A stretch of DNA of 64,000 nucleotides. Origin: Methyloversatilis thermotolerans (GTDB taxonomy: Bacteria; Pseudomonadota; Gammaproteobacteria; Burkholderiales; Rhodocyclaceae). Shown here one piece after another: positions 44,415 to 55,938 of this stretch. Every line of letters starts with the position of its first letter. The stretch's first letter is position 1. The DNA is taken from the NCBI RefSeq assembly GCF_000372885.1, contig NZ_KB889967.1, positions 124,001 through 188,000 on the forward strand, written 5' to 3'. The position numbers and the translations under genes are program-made. The notes below the pieces were generated by a model. The model was not told the origin of the DNA and did no database searches. It was given only the letters and a program-made list of their open reading frames with translations.

Positions 44415-47246
44415 ATGCAACAGAACTCGACGGTGACCGGTCAGGAACGCGTGCTGAGCGAATCGGACCACCTGGTGTCGCGTACCGACCTGCAGGGGCG
44501 CATCACCTACGCCAATCAGGATTTCATCACCGTCAGCGGATTTTCAGAGAGCGAACTGGTCGGTCAGCCACACAGCATCGTCCGCCATCCGGACATGCCT
44601 GCGGAGGCTTTTGCGGACATGTGGTCCTGCCTGAAGGCCGGGCGGCCATGGAGCGGGCTGGTCAAGAACCGCTGCAAGAACGGCGACCACTACTGGGTGA
44701 TGGCGAATGCCACCCCGGTATTCGAGCACGGCCAGATCACCGGCTACATGTCCATGCGCACCCGTGCCACACCGGAAGAGATACGCGACGTCGAGCCGGC
44801 CTACCGGGCATTCCGTGAAGGGCGGGCACACGGTCTTGCCCTTCGCGACGGACAGGTCGTCAGGACCACTTTCTCGCCTGCCCGCTTCCTTGCCGGACTG
44901 AGCATACGTGCCCGCATGTTCAGCATCGTGGCCATGCTGGGTCTGGCCATGGCCGTGATGGCCCTGGTCGGCATGAACGCCATGCAGCATGGCGAAGATG
45001 CGCTGAAGGGGGTCTATCAGGACCGCGTCCTGCCCACGCGTCAGCTCAAGGTGGTGGCGGACATGTACGCGGTAAGCATCGTCGATAGCGCGCACAAGGT
45101 GCGCAACGGGAACATCGATGCGGCGAGCGGGCTGCGCAATCTGGAGGATGCGCGTTCAGCGATCGAGCGCAACTGGTCGTCCTATCGTGCGGCGCACCTG
45201 ACGGACGAGGAGAAGGCGCTGGTTGCGCAGGCCATGCCGCTGATGCAGGCGGCCGATGCCGCCATCGTGCGGCTTGAGGCCATACTGAAGGCGAAGGATG
45301 CGGCAGCGCTTGCGGCCTTCACCGCGAACCAGCTCTATCCGGTGATCGATCCGATTTCGGACAAGGTGAGCGAACTGATCGATCTGCAGATACGCGTCGC
45401 AGGTGAAGAGATCGAGAAGGTGAGGTCGTACTCGTCCTCCTCCCTGGGCGTGATTTCGGGCTTGCTCGTGCTCGGCGTACTGATGGCCATGCTCAGCGCC
45501 TGGCTCCTGCTGCGCGCCATCATGAGGCCGATCACGGAGGTGAAGGCGATCGTGAATCGCCTTGCGGAAGGACGACTCGATGTCCATATCGATACTTCGC
45601 GCAGCGACGAAATGGTGACCATTCTCGATGGCATGAAGACCATGAAGATCAAGCTTGGCGCGGATATGGCGGAAGAGCGCCGCGTCGCCGACGAGAATCT
45701 GCGCATCCGCCAGGCCCTGGACGCGGTTGCGACCAATGTGCGCATTGCCGACGCGCGGGGTGAGGTGATCTATGCGAACAACGCGATGCTGCGCACGCTG
45801 CGTCGTATCGAGGGCGATGTCCGTGCCAGTGTGCCGGGCTTCTCGGTGGATCGCATCGTGGGCAGCCATGTGTCGGCACTGTGTGCCAATCCGGCATTCA
45901 TCCGTGGCAAGCGCGCCCACGGCAGCGGCGAGCAGAGCGAGCTGGCAATCGGGGCCCACATTTTCGATGTGGTCACCACGCGCATCGTCTCCCCTGCAGG
46001 AGAGGTATTGGGGATGGTTGCGGAGTGGACGGACCGTACCGGGGAGGTTGGTTTGCAGAAGGAGGTTACGGCGCTGGTTGATGCGGCATCGCGTGGCGAT
46101 TTCGTCAGCCGTCTGGAGGTTGATGGCAAGGAGGGATTTTTCCGGGACCTGTCGGAGGGTCTGAACGCGCTGGTGGGTCAGGTTGCGGGCAGTCTGGAGG
46201 ATGTTGCATCGGTGCTGAATGCGGTTGCGGGAGGGGATCTGAGCCGCAAGATCGAGCGCGATTACGAAGGGATGTTCGGACAGTTGAAGGATGACACGAA
46301 CACGACGGTGGAGAAGTTGCGGGAGGTTGTAGGGCGGATCAAGGAGGCGACGGAGGCGATCAACACGGCGGCGCGGGAGATATCTGCGGGCAACAGCGAC
46401 CTGAGTTCGCGCACGGAGGAACAGGCGAGTTCGCTGGAGGAGACGGCCAGTTCGATGGAGGAGCTGAACGCGACGGTGAGGCAGAACGCGGAGAGTGCGC
46501 AGAAGGCGAATGCGCTGGGCCAGTCGAGCAACGACGAGGTGATGCGTGGAGCGCAGACGGTGCGTCGAGTGGTGGAGACGATGGGAGAGATCCAGGGTTC
46601 GAGCCGGAAGATCGCGGACATCATAGGCGTGATTGATTCGATCGCGTTCCAGACGAACATCCTTGCGCTGAACGCGGCGGTGGAGGCTGCGCGGGCGGGA
46701 GAGCAGGGGCGGGGTTTTGCGGTGGTTGCGAGCGAGGTGAGAAGTCTTGCGCAGCGCAGTGCGCAGGCGGCGAAGGAGATCAAGGGTTTGATCGCGGATT
46801 CGGTGGAGCGGGTGGATGGTGGTGCGAAGCTTGTGGAGCAGGCCGGGGAGACGATGGAGCGAGTGGTGGAGAGCTTCCGTCAGGTGACGGGACTGGTGAC
46901 GGACATTGCGCTGGCGAGTCAGGAGCAGGCGTCGGGGATAGCGCAGGTGACGCAGGCGGTGAGCCAGATGGACGGGGTGACGCAGCAGAACGCGGCGTTG
47001 GTGGAGGAGGCTGCGGCGTCGGCGGAGAGTCTGGAGGAACAGGCGCGCGCGCTGCTCAAGGTGGTCGGTGGATTCAGGCTGGGACAGGACGCGGCGAGCG
47101 CCCCGGCATACACCGGCGCGTCGCGCGTGCCCTCGGGAGAAGCCGCCAACATGCCGGTGCAGCCGCGCTTTCGCGTGTCTTCGCGCGGTGTGCGTGGCCC
47201 GACCCTGCCGCTGCCCGAGATCGGCGAAGAATGGGAAGAGTTCTGA
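44415..47246 (+). CDS. Methyl-accepting chemotaxis protein (PAS, four-helix-bundle sensor, HAMP, PAS, MCP)
   Basis: The receptor of about 943 residues begins with an Aer-like PAS domain ([20 protein letters not shown], then [20 protein letters not shown], typical of energy taxis receptors). It has a first span (about 165-185), a four-helix-bundle periplasmic sensor ([20 protein letters not shown]), a second span (about 345-368), HAMP ([20 protein letters not shown]), a second PAS ([18 protein letters not shown]) and the MCP module shared with the previous gene. The start is uncertain: ATG 44415 has AAAGGA at good spacing, while ATG 44406 and GTG 44397 are alternatives. C-terminal EIGEEWEEF resembles the receptor tail that tethers CheR/CheB. 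Confidence 0.9.
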   Translation: MQQNSTVTGQERVLSESDHLVSRTDLQGRITYANQDFITVSGFSESELVGQPHSIVRHPDMPAEAFADMWSCLKAGRPWSGLVKNRCKNGDHYWVMANATPVFEHGQITGYMSMRTRATPEEIRDVEPAYRAFREGRAHGLALRDGQVVRTTFSPARFLAGLSIRARMFSIVAMLGLAMAVMALVGMNAMQHGEDALKGVYQDRVLPTRQLKVVADMYAVSIVDSAHKVRNGNIDAASGLRNLEDARSAIERNWSSYRAAHLTDEEKALVAQAMPLMQAADAAIVRLEAILKAKDAAALAAFTANQLYPVIDPISDKVSELIDLQIRVAGEEIEKVRSYSSSSLGVISGLLVLGVLMAMLSAWLLLRAIMRPITEVKAIVNRLAEGRLDVHIDTSRSDEMVTILDGMKTMKIKLGADMAEERRVADENLRIRQALDAVATNVRIADARGEVIYANNAMLRTLRRIEGDVRASVPGFSVDRIVGSHVSALCANPAFIRGKRAHGSGEQSELAIGAHIFDVVTTRIVSPAGEVLGMVAEWTDRTGEVGLQKEVTALVDAASRGDFVSRLEVDGKEGFFRDLSEGLNALVGQVAGSLEDVASVLNAVAGGDLSRKIERDYEGMFGQLKDDTNTTVEKLREVVGRIKEATEAINTAAREISAGNSDLSSRTEEQASSLEETASSMEELNATVRQNAESAQKANALGQSSNDEVMRGAQTVRRVVETMGEIQGSSRKIADIIGVIDSIAFQTNILALNAAVEAARAGEQGRGFAVVASEVRSLAQRSAQAAKEIKGLIADSVERVDGGAKLVEQAGETMERVVESFRQVTGLVTDIALASQEQASGIAQVTQAVSQMDGVTQQNAALVEEAAASAESLEEQARALLKVVGGFRLGQDAASAPAYTGASRVPSGEAANMPVQPRFRVSSRGVRGPTLPLPEIGEEWEEF
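45990..47080 (+). repeat. Shared 1,091-bp MCP cassette, copy 2
   Basis: Second copy of 43239-44329. The sequences diverge sharply on both sides: upstream in the last strand of the PAS domain, downstream just after the VVGGFRL codons, where copy 2 continues into a longer tail. Confidence 0.9.
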
Positions 47247-47248
47247 AC

Positions 47249-48199
47249 ATGACTGAACGCAGCACGCCAACGACGGCCAGGGGGCCCATCATGACTACAC
47301 TTGGCAAACCGAGCGTGGTGACGCACCACGCAGCCGAAGTGACGCGCCAGCTTTCCGAGGTCAAGACGCTGGCGCAAGGGCATCGCGAATTCGCATTCAC
47401 GCGCGAGGACTTCGACCGTATCGCGAAGATGATCCATCAGTACGCCGGCATCTCCCTTTCGCCCATCAAGTTCGACATGGTCTACAGCCGGCTTGCTCGC
47501 CGCCTGCGGGCGACCGGCGATGTCACCTTCGCCGACTACATCCGGCGCCTCGAACGCAACGACCGCACCGAGTGGGAAACCTTCGTCAACTCGCTGACCA
47601 CCAATCTGACCTCCTTCTTCCGCGAGTCGCATCACTTCGACATCCTGAAGGACCACCTGGCCCGGCTCGGCAAACCGAGCGCGCGCATCTGGTGCAGTGC
47701 GGCCTCGACCGGTGAGGAACCCTACTCGATCGCCATCTCCTGCTGCGAACTGTACGGATCGATGAACCCTCCGGTGGAAATCATCGCATCCGACATCGAC
47801 ACCCAGGTGCTTGCTCACGGACAGGCCGGCGCCTATGGCGAGGAGCGGGTGGAACGGCTGTCGCCGGAACTGGTGCGCAAGTATTTCCTGCGCGGCACCG
47901 GAACGCGGGCTGGCGAAGTCAGGGTGCGACCGGAACTGCAGAAGCTCATCCGCTTCACACGGGTGAACCTGCTCGAACCGAACTGGCCAGTGCGTGGGCC
48001 GCTGGAAGCCATATTCTGTCGCAACGTGATGATCTATTTCGACAAGCCCACGCAGTACGGCATCCTGAAGCGCTATGTGCCGCTGCTGCGCCCCGAGGGA
48101 CTTCTGTTTGCCGGCCATTCCGAGAGCTTCTCGCATGCCGTCGACCTCTTCCGCAATCTGGGACGCACTGTCTATGCGCGAGCTGACCAGGGGCGCTGA
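47249..48199 (+). CDS. cheR: Chemoreceptor glutamate methyltransferase CheR
   Basis: The 316-residue enzyme methylates receptor glutamates with SAM. It has the N-terminal helical domain ([20 protein letters not shown]) and the SAM fold: [30 protein letters not shown], and [12 protein letters not shown]-like ([18 protein letters not shown]). The ATG at 47249 is chosen because the frame at 47231 starts inside the preceding gene and GGAAGAG gives a Shine-Dalgarno sequence. Its 3' end overlaps cheD by 26 bp. Confidence 0.94.
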   Translation: MTERSTPTTARGPIMTTLGKPSVVTHHAAEVTRQLSEVKTLAQGHREFAFTREDFDRIAKMIHQYAGISLSPIKFDMVYSRLARRLRATGDVTFADYIRRLERNDRTEWETFVNSLTTNLTSFFRESHHFDILKDHLARLGKPSARIWCSAASTGEEPYSIAISCCELYGSMNPPVEIIASDIDTQVLAHGQAGAYGEERVERLSPELVRKYFLRGTGTRAGEVRVRPELQKLIRFTRVNLLEPNWPVRGPLEAIFCRNVMIYFDKPTQYGILKRYVPLLRPEGLLFAGHSESFSHAVDLFRNLGRTVYARADQGR

Positions 48200-48800
48200 A
48201 GGCGGACCGGTCGTACCGGATGACAGGGCGGATCAGCACTATTTCGATCGCACCTTCGAGCGCGCTGCGGTGAAGATACTGCCGGGCGAGTTCTTCGTCA
48301 GTCGCGACAAGATGCTGGTGACCGTGCTCGGTTCCTGTGTTGCGGCCTGCATCCTCGATGGCGAGGCCGGCCTGGGCGGCATGAATCACTTCATGCTGCC
48401 GGATGCCTCCGGCGATGTGATCGGACGCTCGGCCCGGTATGGTGCTTTCGCGATGGAAGTGCTCATCAACGAACTGATCAAGTCGGGGGCGCGCAGGCAC
48501 GCATTGCGCGCCAAGGTGTTCGGCGGAGGGCGAGTCATGTCGCTGCTTGGCCATTCGCAGGTCGGTGAGCGCAATGCGCAGTTCGTGCTCGACTACCTGA
48601 GCCGGGAGGGCATTCCGGTTCTGGCGCAGGATCTGCTCGACGTGCACGCGCGCAAGGTCTATTTCTTTCCGCAGGGTGGCCGTGTGTTGATGAAGAAGCT
48701 GGCGCGCACCGACCTGCATACTTTGGCCCGCCGCGAGCAGGCGTACCGGGAAAAGCTGGTGCACGAGGATGCGTCCGGCGATATCGAACTGTTCACCTGA
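48174..48800 (+). CDS. cheD: Chemoreceptor glutamine deamidase CheD
   Basis: The 208-residue CheD deamidates receptor glutamines. The catalytic Cys 55 lies in [14 protein letters not shown] and His 72 in [18 protein letters not shown] and [12 protein letters not shown] are also family marks. The start ATG at 48174 is inside the cheR 3' end. In this operon it completes the adaptation set CheR-CheD-CheB, so receptors near CheA-1 are likely expressed as Gln forms that need deamidation. Confidence 0.95.
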   Translation: MRELTRGAEGGPVVPDDRADQHYFDRTFERAAVKILPGEFFVSRDKMLVTVLGSCVAACILDGEAGLGGMNHFMLPDASGDVIGRSARYGAFAMEVLINELIKSGARRHALRAKVFGGGRVMSLLGHSQVGERNAQFVLDYLSREGIPVLAQDLLDVHARKVYFFPQGGRVLMKKLARTDLHTLARREQAYREKLVHEDASGDIELFT

Positions 48801-48876
48801 CCATGGGGGCAGGTGTATGTGGAGTGCGTCGTCGGGCAGGCTTGCACAAGCGCGGCATGCACAGGAGGAGCTGGGC

Positions 48877-49968
48877 ATGAAGATCAAGGTACTGGTCGTC
48901 GATGACTCTGCCGTGATGCGCGCCGTCCTCGCAGAAATCATCAATGGCGCGCCCGACATGGAGGTGGTGGGTTCGGCGCCGGATGCTGCGGTGGCCCGGC
49001 AGAAGGTGAAGGATCTGGCGCCCGATGTCATGACTCTGGACGTCGAGATGCCCGACATGAACGGGCTCGAGTTTCTCGAGAAAGTGATGCGCCTGCGGCC
49101 GATGCCGGTCGTCATGATATCGAGCCAGACTGCGCAGGGATCCGAAACCACGCTGCAGGCGCTCGAGCTTGGGGCCGTCGATTTCGTGACCAAACCCCGC
49201 GGCTCGCTGACCGGACTGCCTCCCGCCTATGTCCAGGAAATCCAGGAAAAGATACGGACCGCCTACAGCGCGCGCGTGCGCGTGATGCGGGGAGTGCCCA
49301 CGCCGTCCCCTTCTCCGGGCGCGAGTGCGCTGGCGCGTCCGGGTCCGTCCTCGCCGGTCGCGACCAGCGCCTGGGGCGATCGCATCATCTGCATCGGCGC
49401 GTCCACCGGGGGGACAGAGGCGATCAAGGAGGTGCTCTGTCATCTGCCGGAAAACGTTCCGGGCATCGTGATGGTGCAGCACATGCCGGAAATGTTCACG
49501 CCGAGCTTCGCCCGTCGCCTGGATTCGCTGGCCCGCGTGATCGTGAAGGAGGCGGAGCAGGGGGAACGCATACTTCCCGGCCATGCCTACCTCGCTCCCG
49601 GCCATTCGCACCTGGAGATCCGTCGCTCCGGCCCGGGCTATGTGTGCGAGCTTCTGCAGACGCCGCCCTACAACAGACATCGTCCGGCGGTGGACATCCT
49701 GTTCAATTCTGCCGCACAGCACGCGCGCTCGGGAGCCGTCGCGGCGCTGCTGACCGGAATGGGCAAGGACGGCGCGCAGGGCATGCTCGCCATGCGTCGC
49801 GCGGGCGCATGGACGATAGGACAAGACCAGGAAAGTTGCGTGGTCTATGGCATGCCGCGCGAAGCAGCCCAGATCGGCGGCTGCTGTGAAGTGGCGCCGC
49901 TCACCCAGGTCGCCGACCGCATCATGGCTGCCCTGCAGGCGGGGCGCCGCATCGTCGCCCAGGCCTGA
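48877..49968 (+). CDS. cheB: Chemotaxis methylesterase/response regulator CheB
   Basis: The 363-residue CheB has a receiver (Asp 55 in LDVEMPDMNGLEF) and a C-terminal methylesterase with the Ser-His-Asp triad at Ser 176 (IGASTGGTEAI), His 202 (MVQHMPEMF) and Asp 298 (LLTGMGKDGA). AGGAGGAG stands before the ATG at 48877. The linker (residues about 138-165) is Pro/Ser-rich. STAS-domain gene follows after 20 bp. Confidence 0.96.
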   Translation: MKIKVLVVDDSAVMRAVLAEIINGAPDMEVVGSAPDAAVARQKVKDLAPDVMTLDVEMPDMNGLEFLEKVMRLRPMPVVMISSQTAQGSETTLQALELGAVDFVTKPRGSLTGLPPAYVQEIQEKIRTAYSARVRVMRGVPTPSPSPGASALARPGPSSPVATSAWGDRIICIGASTGGTEAIKEVLCHLPENVPGIVMVQHMPEMFTPSFARRLDSLARVIVKEAEQGERILPGHAYLAPGHSHLEIRRSGPGYVCELLQTPPYNRHRPAVDILFNSAAQHARSGAVAALLTGMGKDGAQGMLAMRRAGAWTIGQDQESCVVYGMPREAAQIGGCCEVAPLTQVADRIMAALQAGRRIVAQA

Positions 49969-49988
49969 CCGCCGGAGATTCGAGATTT

Positions 49989-50306
49989 ATGGATTCCCTC
50001 ATGGACATACGGACCACCACCGAAGCTGACAGCGCATGTGTCGCGCTGAGCGGCCGCTTCGATTTCTCTTCCCATCGCGACTTCCGCGAAATCACGGAAA
50101 GCCTGCTTGCGCAGGGCGATATCCGTCACATCGAGCTCGATCTGTCCGCCGTCGAATACATGGACAGTTCGGCGCTCGGCATGCTGCTCATGCTCAGGGA
50201 CAAGGCTCGTGCGGCCGACTGCGACATTACGCTTGCCCACTGCGTGCAGTCGGTGCGCGAAGTCATCGAGGTCGCGAATTTCCACAAGCTGTTCAGTGTG
50301 ATCTGA
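49989..50306 (+). CDS. STAS-domain anti-sigma-factor-antagonist-like protein
   Basis: The 105-residue single STAS domain has the SpoIIAA-type phosphoserine site in VEYMDSSALGMLLMLRDKAR and the start CVALSGRFDFSSHRDF. Such proteins are switched by Ser phosphorylation and a partner kinase or phosphatase; none is encoded here. It is the last gene of the cheW-cheB transcript. A role in the same signalling array is inferred from position. The first ATG (49989) is used; an internal ATG lies 12 bp downstream. Confidence 0.85.
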   Translation: MDSLMDIRTTTEADSACVALSGRFDFSSHRDFREITESLLAQGDIRHIELDLSAVEYMDSSALGMLLMLRDKARAADCDITLAHCVQSVREVIEVANFHKLFSVI

Positions 50307-50357
50307 TGCGCGACGGAGCCGCGGCCGCGCACCCTGGGGGCCGCCGCGATCCCGCCA

Positions 50358-50385
50358 TAAAGTTCCTCGCGCCTCTTGCCGTAAG
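50358..50385 (+). promoter_or_regulatory. Sigma-28-type promoter for the following MCP
   Basis: TAAAGTTC, 12 bp, GCCGTAAG. It has the best -35 match among this set, and lies 79 bp before the ATG. Confidence 0.75.
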
Positions 50386-50464
50386 TATTTGAACAATCTG
50401 TTCAATTCAAGGCTCCGCGCAACGGTTTGCAGGGCCGCTTGCCGGATGACAGGGGGAGGTGAGC

Positions 50465-52168
50465 ATGGCAGCGTTTCCGCGCAGCATCCGCATCGGATGG
50501 TCATGGGTGCTCATCTGGGCAGCCGTCATGGCTGGCCACGTGCTCGCTTCGGTTCTCGCGGGCGGCGCGCTTACCGTCCTTTCACTGGCCATCGCGTGCG
50601 CCTTGTCTGCTGCCCTGTGTGCGCTGACCGGCTTTGTCGTCCGCAGGCGGCTCGAACTTCCTCTCGCAGCGCTGCTCTCCAGGATTGACGCGGCACGAAG
50701 GTCTGGCGATCTGACCTTGCGTCTGGGTGCGCAGAAGCATCCTCTGCTGCACCGTCTCGCCGACTGGCATGACAAGCTGCAGTCGGAGTTCGCCTCCGCC
50801 ATGGCCAAGATGCTGTTCACATCGCAGCGACTGCAGGAGAGCTGCGGTGGTCTGAGTGGCGATGCCCGCCGGGTGGCCGATGCGGCAGAGCAGCAGTGCG
50901 AGGCCTCGCGCGCGGCGAACGGCGATGTCGGAAACATGACCCAAAGCCTGGATGATGCAGTGCGTTCGGCCGCCGAAACGCTGGAGGATGCACGCAGGTC
51001 GCGCAGCCTGTCCGAACAGGGGAGCGATGTCGTGGGGCGCGTGGCACGCGAAATATCCGCGCTGGCGGCCAGCGTGTCCGACAGCGCCCGGCGTATCGAG
51101 CAACTCGGGCGACGTTCCCAGGAAATCGGCGGCGTGGTGCAGGTGATCCGCGAAATTGCGGAACAGACCAATCTGCTTGCGCTGAACGCGGCGATCGAAG
51201 CGGCGCGGGCTGGCGAGCAAGGCCGCGGTTTTGCCGTGGTCGCGGACGAGGTGCGCAAGCTGGCTGAACGTACCGCGATATCCACCGGCCAGATCGACGC
51301 CATGATTTCGTCGGTCCAGCGCGATACCCAGGATGCCGCGGCCGCCATTCACGCCAGTTCCGCGGATGCGCGCAGAGGCGCGGAGCTGACTTCGGAAGCG
51401 GTGCGTACCCTGGAAGACATACGTTCCTGTGCCGATGCCACGCTGGAACGCGTAGGCGGAACCACCGAGGCCATGCGTCAGAACACCGCACTCGGAAGCC
51501 AGGTCGGGCAGAGGGTCGAGCAGATACTCGAAACGGCTGAGTCGAACCGGGACATTTCGATTGCCACCGCGCGCGACGTCGGGCGGCTGGATGTGCTGTC
51601 CAGCAATCTGATCGAGCTGGGACAGGTGTTCCGGCTGGGCAGCTATGCCGAGGAGGCGGTCGGCGTGCATGCCCGCATGCCGGAGCTGGTGATGCAGGGG
51701 GCGGCCGAGGTCGGTGCCTGTCTGGAGGCCGCCGTGAAACGCGGCGACATCACGCTCGATGACCTGTTCGATGAAAACTACCAGGCCATTCCGGGCACCC
51801 GGCCGACCAAATACCACACGCGCTTCGATGCATTGACCGACCGGCTGCTGCCGCCGATACAGGAGCCATTTCTGGACCGCGATCGCGCCGTCATCTACGC
51901 CGGCGCGGTGGACCGCAAGGGCTACTTCCCGACGCACAACAAGCGCTTCAGCCAGCCGCTGACCGGCGACGAGAAGAAGGACATGGTGGGCAACCGCACC
52001 AAGCGCATCTTCGACGATCCGGTCGGGCGGCGCTGTGGCCAGCACAACCAGCCCTGGCTCATCCAGACCTACCGCCGCGATACCGGCGAGGTGGTGCACG
52101 ACATTTCCGCCCCCATCCACGTCGGTGGGCGACAGTGGGGCGGGTTCCGCATCGGTTACATGGCGTGA
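50465..52168 (+). CDS. Methyl-accepting chemotaxis protein with a C-terminal sensor-like domain
   Basis: The 567-residue receptor has two N-terminal transmembrane helices (about 12-32 and 37-58) with a very short loop, a helical region, and the MCP tip ([38 protein letters not shown] at about 235-270). Beyond the signalling domain comes a further 170-residue domain: [52 protein letters not shown], and [14 protein letters not shown]. This tail recurs in some proteobacterial receptors and looks like a PAS/Cache-type fold. Placing the sensor after the tip is unusual. ATG at 50465 has GGGGGAGG upstream. Confidence 0.85.
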   Translation: MAAFPRSIRIGWSWVLIWAAVMAGHVLASVLAGGALTVLSLAIACALSAALCALTGFVVRRRLELPLAALLSRIDAARRSGDLTLRLGAQKHPLLHRLADWHDKLQSEFASAMAKMLFTSQRLQESCGGLSGDARRVADAAEQQCEASRAANGDVGNMTQSLDDAVRSAAETLEDARRSRSLSEQGSDVVGRVAREISALAASVSDSARRIEQLGRRSQEIGGVVQVIREIAEQTNLLALNAAIEAARAGEQGRGFAVVADEVRKLAERTAISTGQIDAMISSVQRDTQDAAAAIHASSADARRGAELTSEAVRTLEDIRSCADATLERVGGTTEAMRQNTALGSQVGQRVEQILETAESNRDISIATARDVGRLDVLSSNLIELGQVFRLGSYAEEAVGVHARMPELVMQGAAEVGACLEAAVKRGDITLDDLFDENYQAIPGTRPTKYHTRFDALTDRLLPPIQEPFLDRDRAVIYAGAVDRKGYFPTHNKRFSQPLTGDEKKDMVGNRTKRIFDDPVGRRCGQHNQPWLIQTYRRDTGEVVHDISAPIHVGGRQWGGFRIGYMA

Positions 52169-52244
52169 GGCGTGCGCGCGTTGCCGGCGCGAAAAGTCCG
52201 CTCCGCGGTGTCCGCCCAATGGCCGGAGCGCACGCCATGGCCGC

Positions 52245-52271
52245 TTTAGTTGTACCAGACCTGACCGTAAA
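52245..52271 (+). promoter_or_regulatory. Sigma-28-type promoter for the MCP at 52380
   Basis: TTTAGTTG, 11 bp, ACCGTAAA. It sits 109 bp before the ATG. Confidence 0.55.
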
Positions 52272-52379
52272 CGATTGCGAGATCAATATTCGGAAGACGT
52301 GCCTTCACCAGGTGGCGCAGTACGCCGCGCCACCGAGCGTGCATATGCCCTGAACCTGCATAGCCCGGAGTAACCGCCC

Positions 52380-54401
52380 ATGAATGCCCTGCTGTCGCCC
52401 GCCCGCATCCTGATGTCGCGCCTGCGCTTTGCGCCGAAAATGATGCTGGTTCTCGGCATCCTTCTGCTTTCCATGGTCGTCTTGTTCGCGGTGCTGGTCA
52501 GCTTCCGCCTGCAGGCGGTCAAGCAGATGGAGAACGAGCGCACCGGCTCCGCCTATATCCGCTCGCTCATCGCCACCTTGGTGGCCGTGCAGCAGCACCG
52601 CGGCCTGTCCTCCACCTGGCTCAATGGTGACGCCTCGCTGGCCGGGAAGGTGGACGCCAAGGCGGCGGACGTCGAACAGTCGCTGGCGGCGCTGGACAAA
52701 CTGGCCGTCGCATCGCCGGATCTGCTGAAGCAGACGTCCAATCTCGCGCGCATGCGCGACGAGTGGACGTCGGTCCGGCAGCTCATGCAGGGTTCGTCGG
52801 GGCTGGACAACTTCCGCCGGCATTCGGCGATGATCGACAATCTGCTGAATGACTTTCGTGTCGTGGCCGACAGTTCGGGCCTCAGCTTCGATCCGTATGC
52901 CGACAGCTACACACTGATGGAAGCCGTGGTATCGGTCGCACCGATGACCATGGAGAACCTCGGTCGTCTGCGCGGACGTGCGTCCTCCATCGTCGCCTCC
53001 GGCTCGCTCTCGCCTGAGGCTGCGTCAGAACTTGGCTCGCTGATCATCCTGTCGCGCAGCCAGATCGCGCAGATGGATCGCGTGCTCGAACGTGTGCTGA
53101 CTCATGCGCCGACCGCGGCGGCGGCCGCATCGGTCGATATCGAGGCCTTGCGGGACAGCTTTTCCATCGCCTCGCTCACCATCGAATCCAGCGTGCAGTC
53201 AGGCCAGTTCTCGATGCCGGCGGGCGATGTGTTCAAGCTCGCGACCGGCCCCGTGGACGCGTCGCAGAAGGTGGCGACCACCTTGCTCGATGCGCTCGAC
53301 ACGATACTCGATGGCCACCGTACCCGGTTGATGCGGGAGTTGTGGCTCACCTTGAGCGGGGTGTGTGTGGCCGCGCTGTTTTCCATCTACATGGCGCTCG
53401 GACTGTATGCATCGCTGAAGGACTCGATCGCGCACACCATCGCCGGCGGACACAAGCTGGCGGAGGGTGACCTCACCGCTCGCGTCCATGTCGCATCGCG
53501 CGATGAGTTCGGCGAGATTGCCGACAGCTTCAACCAGATGGCGGACAGCCTGGCGGCGCTCATCGCGCAGGTGAAATCGGCTGCCGGCGAGGTCGGCGAC
53601 GCCACGCTCAAGCTTGCCTCGGCCACCCAGCAGATCAGCCATGCCTCGGCGACGCAAAGCCAGTCGGCGTCCGCCATGGCCGCCACCATCGAGGAGCTGT
53701 CGGTTTCCATCAACAGCGTGTCGGATGGGGCTGAAGACATGCGCAAGCATGCCGACGCGAGCCGGACCGAGGCCAGCCATGGTCATCATGCGGTCGATGC
53801 CGCCAGTAGCGAGCTCGATTCAGTGGCGCATGTGGTCGACGAGATCGCACGCGAAGCGGGTGCCTTCGTCGACAGCACACGCACCATCAGCAGCATGACC
53901 CGTCAGGTCAAGGACATCGCCGACCAGACCAATCTGCTGGCGCTGAATGCCGCAATCGAGGCCGCACGCGCCGGCGAACAGGGGCGCGGATTTGCCGTCG
54001 TGGCGGACGAAGTGCGCAAGCTGGCCGAGAAGTCGGCGTCCTCGGCGATGGAAATCGAACAGGTGACCCGCACGCTCGAACAGCGGGCCGGCGGGGTCGA
54101 CAATGTCGTGAAGCGCGGCGCGCAGGCCATCGGCAATTCGCGCAGCGAACTGGCCCAGGTGGTGGCCGCGCTGGGCCGCGCCGCCGAGGCGGCTGCCTCG
54201 ACTGCACACGGCATTTCCGGCATCGCCGAATCGGTCAGCGAGCAGACGGTGGCCAGCCAGGAGGTTGCGCGGGCGGTGGAACAGATCGCACAGATGAGCG
54301 AACAGAACAACGTGGCCATCTCGGCCATGGCGGGCGAAGCCCAGCATCTGCGAGGGCTTGCGCTGACGCTGGAAGAGGCGGGCAAACGATTCAGGGTGTG
54401 A
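52380..54401 (+). CDS. Methyl-accepting chemotaxis protein with NIT-like sensor
   Basis: The 673-residue receptor has a membrane helix (about 19-42), a large helical periplasmic domain (residues 45-320; [20 protein letters not shown] is the nitrate/nitrite-sensing-type QxxRGLSS motif), a second span (about 325-347), HAMP ([20 protein letters not shown]), and the signalling domain with [20 protein letters not shown] and [20 protein letters not shown]. The RGLS motif is shared by NIT and related domains, so nitrate or nitrite sensing is a possibility only. It has its own sigma-28-type promoter. Confidence 0.88.
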   Translation: MNALLSPARILMSRLRFAPKMMLVLGILLLSMVVLFAVLVSFRLQAVKQMENERTGSAYIRSLIATLVAVQQHRGLSSTWLNGDASLAGKVDAKAADVEQSLAALDKLAVASPDLLKQTSNLARMRDEWTSVRQLMQGSSGLDNFRRHSAMIDNLLNDFRVVADSSGLSFDPYADSYTLMEAVVSVAPMTMENLGRLRGRASSIVASGSLSPEAASELGSLIILSRSQIAQMDRVLERVLTHAPTAAAAASVDIEALRDSFSIASLTIESSVQSGQFSMPAGDVFKLATGPVDASQKVATTLLDALDTILDGHRTRLMRELWLTLSGVCVAALFSIYMALGLYASLKDSIAHTIAGGHKLAEGDLTARVHVASRDEFGEIADSFNQMADSLAALIAQVKSAAGEVGDATLKLASATQQISHASATQSQSASAMAATIEELSVSINSVSDGAEDMRKHADASRTEASHGHHAVDAASSELDSVAHVVDEIAREAGAFVDSTRTISSMTRQVKDIADQTNLLALNAAIEAARAGEQGRGFAVVADEVRKLAEKSASSAMEIEQVTRTLEQRAGGVDNVVKRGAQAIGNSRSELAQVVAALGRAAEAAASTAHGISGIAESVSEQTVASQEVARAVEQIAQMSEQNNVAISAMAGEAQHLRGLALTLEEAGKRFRV

Positions 54402-54483
54402 GCCTCCGCTGTCCAGAAACTGGACAGTCATTCCTTGCCTGCGCTCTACGAACACTTATACACGTACGGATTTAGTTTGTAAC

Positions 54484-54510
54484 TTTAGTAATAGGCACCT
54501 TAGCCGTAAT
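54484..54510 (+). promoter_or_regulatory. Sigma-28-type promoter for the PAS-PAS-MCP
   Basis: TTTAGTAA, 11 bp, GCCGTAAT, 97 bp before ATG 54607. The surrounding 54440-54510 is notably AT-rich. Confidence 0.6.
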
Positions 54511-54606
54511 CCCTGCCACACGATCTGTCAGCGCGCCAGGACGACAGGGGTCGTTTCCTCCGGCTTCGCCGATTGATTTTTTCGTGTCAATCTGAGGGGA
54601 ATGATT

Positions 54607-55931
54607 ATGTTTGGCAGCAAAAACAAGGCGCTGGTGTCGAAGTTGCAGGAGTGCGAACGCGTGCGGCGGCCTCCAGAGCCTTGCTTGACGCGCTTGACCG
54701 CTCGATGGCGGTCATCGAATTCTCTCCCGATGGCAGGGTGCTGTCTGCGAACGACAATTTCCGGCGGGTCATGGGCGTGACCGAGGCCGATCTTGCGGGG
54801 GCCCACCACAAGCGTTTCTGCGAGCCGTCCTACGTGGCTTCGTCAGCCTATGCGGAGTTCTGGCGCAAACTGGCCAGCGGCGACTTCATGTCGGGCCGCT
54901 TCAAGCGCATTGCCGCCGACGGCCGCGAGGTGTGGCTGGAAGCGAGCTACAACCCGGTGCGCGGTGCCGATGGACGGGTCGTACGCGTAGTCAAGATGGC
55001 CAGCGACATCACCGAAGAGGTTCGCGCTGAGAGCGAAATGGACAGCGTCATGAAGGCGCTGCACCGGTCCACTGCCATCATCGAATTCAATCTCGACGGC
55101 ACCATCATCACCGCCAACGACAATTTCCTGAAAACGATCGGCTATTCGCTGGCCGAGATCAAGGGGCGTGCCCATTCGATGTTCTGCGATCCCGATTACG
55201 TCGGTTCGCCCGAATACACGCAGTTCTGGAACCGCCTGCGCGGCGGCGAGTTCTTCAGCGGCACTTTCCGGCGCATCGCCAGCGGCGGGCGCGAACTGTG
55301 GCTGGAAGCGAGCTACAACCCGGTTTTCGACGCGAGCGGCAAGCTGTACAAGGTGGTCAAGTTCGCGTCCGACATCACGCGCAAGAAGCAGCAACAGCAG
55401 GCGGAACAGGATAGCGCGCGCGTCGCCTACCGCATTTCCAGCGAAACCGATTCGATTGCCAGCGAAGGTGCGTCCATCATCGAAAAGGCGGCCGCCGAGA
55501 TGAGGGCCATCGCCGGTAATGTCAAGCTGACCTCCGAGCGTGTGGGCGATCTCGGACACCAGTCCGACCAGATCACCACCATAGTCAAGACCATACGGGA
55601 CATTGCCGACCAGACCAATCTGCTGGCGCTGAATGCGGCGATCGAGGCGGCGCGCGCCGGGGAGCAGGGACGTGGCTTCGCGGTGGTTGCCGACGAGGTG
55701 CGCAAACTGGCGGAACGGACCAGTCTGTCGACGAGCGAAATCGGCGCCATGGTGCAGAACATACAGGTTGGCACGCGCGCCGCCATCGAAAGCATGGAGG
55801 CAAGCCTGACCAAGGCCGATAACGGCGTGGAGCTTGCGTCCAGCGCGCTTGAGGCGATAGGCCGCATCAGCAGCGGTGCGCGCGAGGTGGTGGAGGCGGT
55901 GAGCCGCTTCTCGTCGGCCGTCGAGTCCTGA
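54607..55931 (+). CDS. Soluble PAS-PAS-MCP receptor with an apparent N-terminal frameshift
   Basis: The main frame encodes two PAS domains ([20 protein letters not shown] and [20 protein letters not shown], each ending in a WLEASYNPV strand) and a short signalling domain ([40 protein letters not shown]). There are no membrane spans. The natural start, ATG 54607 with GAGGGGA, gives [20 protein letters not shown], as in relatives, but is one register off. One missing G in GTGCGGCGGCC near 54661-54672 would join it to [13 protein letters not shown]. The only in-frame start upstream is a TTG at 54573 without a ribosome site. The frameshift may be real or a base-calling error. Confidence 0.8.
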
Positions 55932-55938
55932 ATCTGGC

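Noticed and set aside
42480-47270. Very long minus-strand frames opposite the two MCP genes
   Set aside because: Arg/His/Leu-rich translations are a by-product of the codon bias of the shared MCP cassette.
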